A DNA stretch of 16,220 nucleotides from JBBIMP01 sp037444305 (GTDB lineage: Bacteria > Acidobacteriota > UBA6911), in the NCBI GenBank assembly GCA_037444305.1, contig JBBIMP010000067.1, positions 1 through 16,220 on the forward strand, read 5' to 3'. The notes under the pieces are model-generated. The model searched no databases, had not been told where the DNA came from, and saw only the letters and a list, made by a program, of their open reading frames with translations. Position 1 is the stretch's first letter. Each line of letters begins with the position of its first letter. The translations under genes and the position numbers were made by a program. Of the stretch, positions 15,341 through 16,220 are shown in pieces.

Positions 15341-16042
15341 TTGCAAAACTCTGCACCATACTTTCAAGTATTCGGCCGGGACCATATCTTCGCACTGGTG
15401 TTGCTGGCGGGCCTGGGGGCGCTCCTGGTTCTGGCGGGACGGAAAGCATCGACGCGGCAGAAACGATGGATCGGCGGGATTCTTGCTTTCTCCCTCCTCG
15501 CGTATGCCGCGACGATGTACACGCTACTGGCGCTGGCCGGGAACCTGAGCCTGCGGTATTCCCTGCCTCTGGAACTGTGCCACTGGGTGATGCTGGCTTG
15601 TGTGATAGCCCTGCTGCGGCCGAACCGCCTCGCCTGCGAGGTCGCCTACTTCTGGGGGTTCGCCGGAACGTTCCAGGCGGCGCTCACGCCGGACCTGTAT
15701 TTCGGCTTCCCCGACTGGGATTTCATTCAGTTCTTCTGGGCTCACGGCGGCATCCTGCTGGCGATCGTTCACCTTCTTGCCGCCGGCGATTTCCAACCCA
15801 CGCGCGGCAGCGTCATGCGCATGATGCTGGCAGTGAACTTCTACGCCCTGTTCGTCGGTACGCTGGATTATCTCTTCGGCTGGAATTACGGCTATCTGCG
15901 CCACCCGCCGATGCAGCCGTCGCTGCTGGATTATCTCGGACCCTGGCCCTGGTACCTGCTCTCCCTCGAAGCGATCGCCCTGGCCAGTTTCTGGCTCCTG
16001 GCGCTCCCCTGGCGCCTCCGTTTTCGGAGACAGGCGCCATAA
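15341..16042 (+). CDS. YwaF/TIGR02206 family integral membrane protein
   Basis: A 233-residue polytopic membrane protein with six or seven hydrophobic segments. The pattern matches the TIGR02206 (TP0381/YwaF) family: a short N-terminal FQVFGRDHIF, LPLELCHW in the middle, YFWGFAGTFQAALTPDLYFGFP, FFWAHGGILLAIVHL, and the late GWNYGYLRHPP...LGPWPWYL. These families are related to TMEM164-type proteins; bacterial function is not established. The start is TTG 15341, the only candidate that keeps the first conserved segment, with GGGGAAAG as a weak ribosome binding site. It begins two bases after the ornithine cyclodeaminase-like frame ends, so it probably shares its transcript. Its last codons (RQAP and stop) lie inside the left arm of the palindromic element that follows. 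Confidence 0.88.
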   Translation: MQNSAPYFQVFGRDHIFALVLLAGLGALLVLAGRKASTRQKRWIGGILAFSLLAYAATMYTLLALAGNLSLRYSLPLELCHWVMLACVIALLRPNRLACEVAYFWGFAGTFQAALTPDLYFGFPDWDFIQFFWAHGGILLAIVHLLAAGDFQPTRGSVMRMMLAVNFYALFVGTLDYLFGWNYGYLRHPPMQPSLLDYLGPWPWYLLSLEAIALASFWLLALPWRLRFRRQAP

Positions 16043-16110
16043 CCTCGAAACGATCGAACCACGGCTCAAAGGACACCGCTGAGCTTCGAGGTTATGGCGC
16101 CTGTCCCGAA
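16023..16110. repeat. Second palindromic element with perfect 21-bp inverted arms
   Basis: Arms 16029-16049 and 16085-16105 are exact reverse complements (each containing GGCGCCATAACCTCGA), and pairing extends outwards with one inserted base to 16023 and 16110. The 35-base middle is unpaired. The outer TTCGGRGACAGGCGC motif is shared with the ends of the element at 8191-8494. The stop codon of the membrane protein gene (16040-16042) is part of the left arm. As RNA it could act as a transcript-end hairpin. Confidence 0.88.
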
Positions 16111-16170
16111 TGCCGCTTAGATAAGGGCGGTCGAAATCACCTGTTAACGTTGCCAAATCAATTGTTTAAG
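16108..16170 (+). repeat. 63-bp dispersed repeat core, copy 2
   Basis: This aligns to the minus strand of 8476-8414 without gaps, 52 of 63 bases equal by my count. Most differences are transitions. It follows the right arm of the second palindromic element directly. Confidence 0.85.
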
Positions 16171-16193
16171 TAGAGTCGAGAGGTGACGCGGTT

Positions 16194-16220
16194 GTGAAGG
16201 CGACGGCCTACGTCCGTTTC
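16194..16220 (+). CDS. Possible start of a further gene, cut by right edge
   Basis: GTG 16194 opens nine codons (VKATAYVRF) to the window end. GAGAGGTGA at 16178-16186 is a good Shine-Dalgarno match, with the spacing slightly long. Too little is present to name a family, and it could equally be non-coding. Confidence 0.25.

Overview
The window is about 16.2 kb of high-GC bacterial chromosome, coding almost throughout. It has no rRNA, no tRNA that I can see, and no phage or CRISPR signature. Three things suggest a free-living heterotroph of the Acidobacteriota or a similar lineage: a Tat-exported Gfo/Idh/MocA oxidoreductase beside a DUF1080 protein, an L-rhamnose operon with a TIM-barrel isomerase and a fused aldolase-dehydrogenase, and palindromic interspersed repeats. 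This placement is an inference from gene content, since no marker gene is present.

Region 1 (1-6779) is carbohydrate metabolism. A Tat-signal Gfo/Idh/MocA oxidoreductase (minus strand, cut by the left edge) diverges from a secreted DUF1080 (3-keto-glycoside hydrolase-like) protein. Convergent with that is a minus-strand operon rhaI > rhaEW > rhaB, which would turn L-rhamnose into dihydroxyacetone phosphate and lactaldehyde or lactate. rhaEW and rhaB overlap by an ATGA. The adjacency suggests that rhamnosides may be opened outside the cytoplasm by a 3-keto route and the rhamnose then catabolised.

Region 2 (6780-11104) starts with a 495-bp gap without a recognisable gene. A plus-strand series follows: a class A beta-lactamase-like serine hydrolase with altered motifs, a RidA imine deaminase, a GNAT acetyltransferase and an amidohydrolase with a lipoprotein signal. 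A 304-bp element of nested inverted repeats lies exactly between the stop codon of the hydrolase and the ribosome binding site of ridA.

Region 3 (11105-15338) holds an aldehyde dehydrogenase and an aspartate-type aminotransferase on the minus strand. Between them is an orphan C-terminal piece of a GMC oxidoreductase on the plus strand. Divergent from the aminotransferase is an ornithine cyclodeaminase/mu-crystallin family gene broken by one in-frame TAG. The imine, amino-acid and aldehyde enzymes here fit a small amino-acid or amine catabolic neighbourhood that is partly decaying.

Region 4 (15339-16220) has a YwaF/TIGR02206-type membrane protein. Its stop codon lies inside the left arm of a second palindromic element. 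That element carries a diverged copy of a 63-bp core also found in the first element. The last bases may hold the start of another gene.
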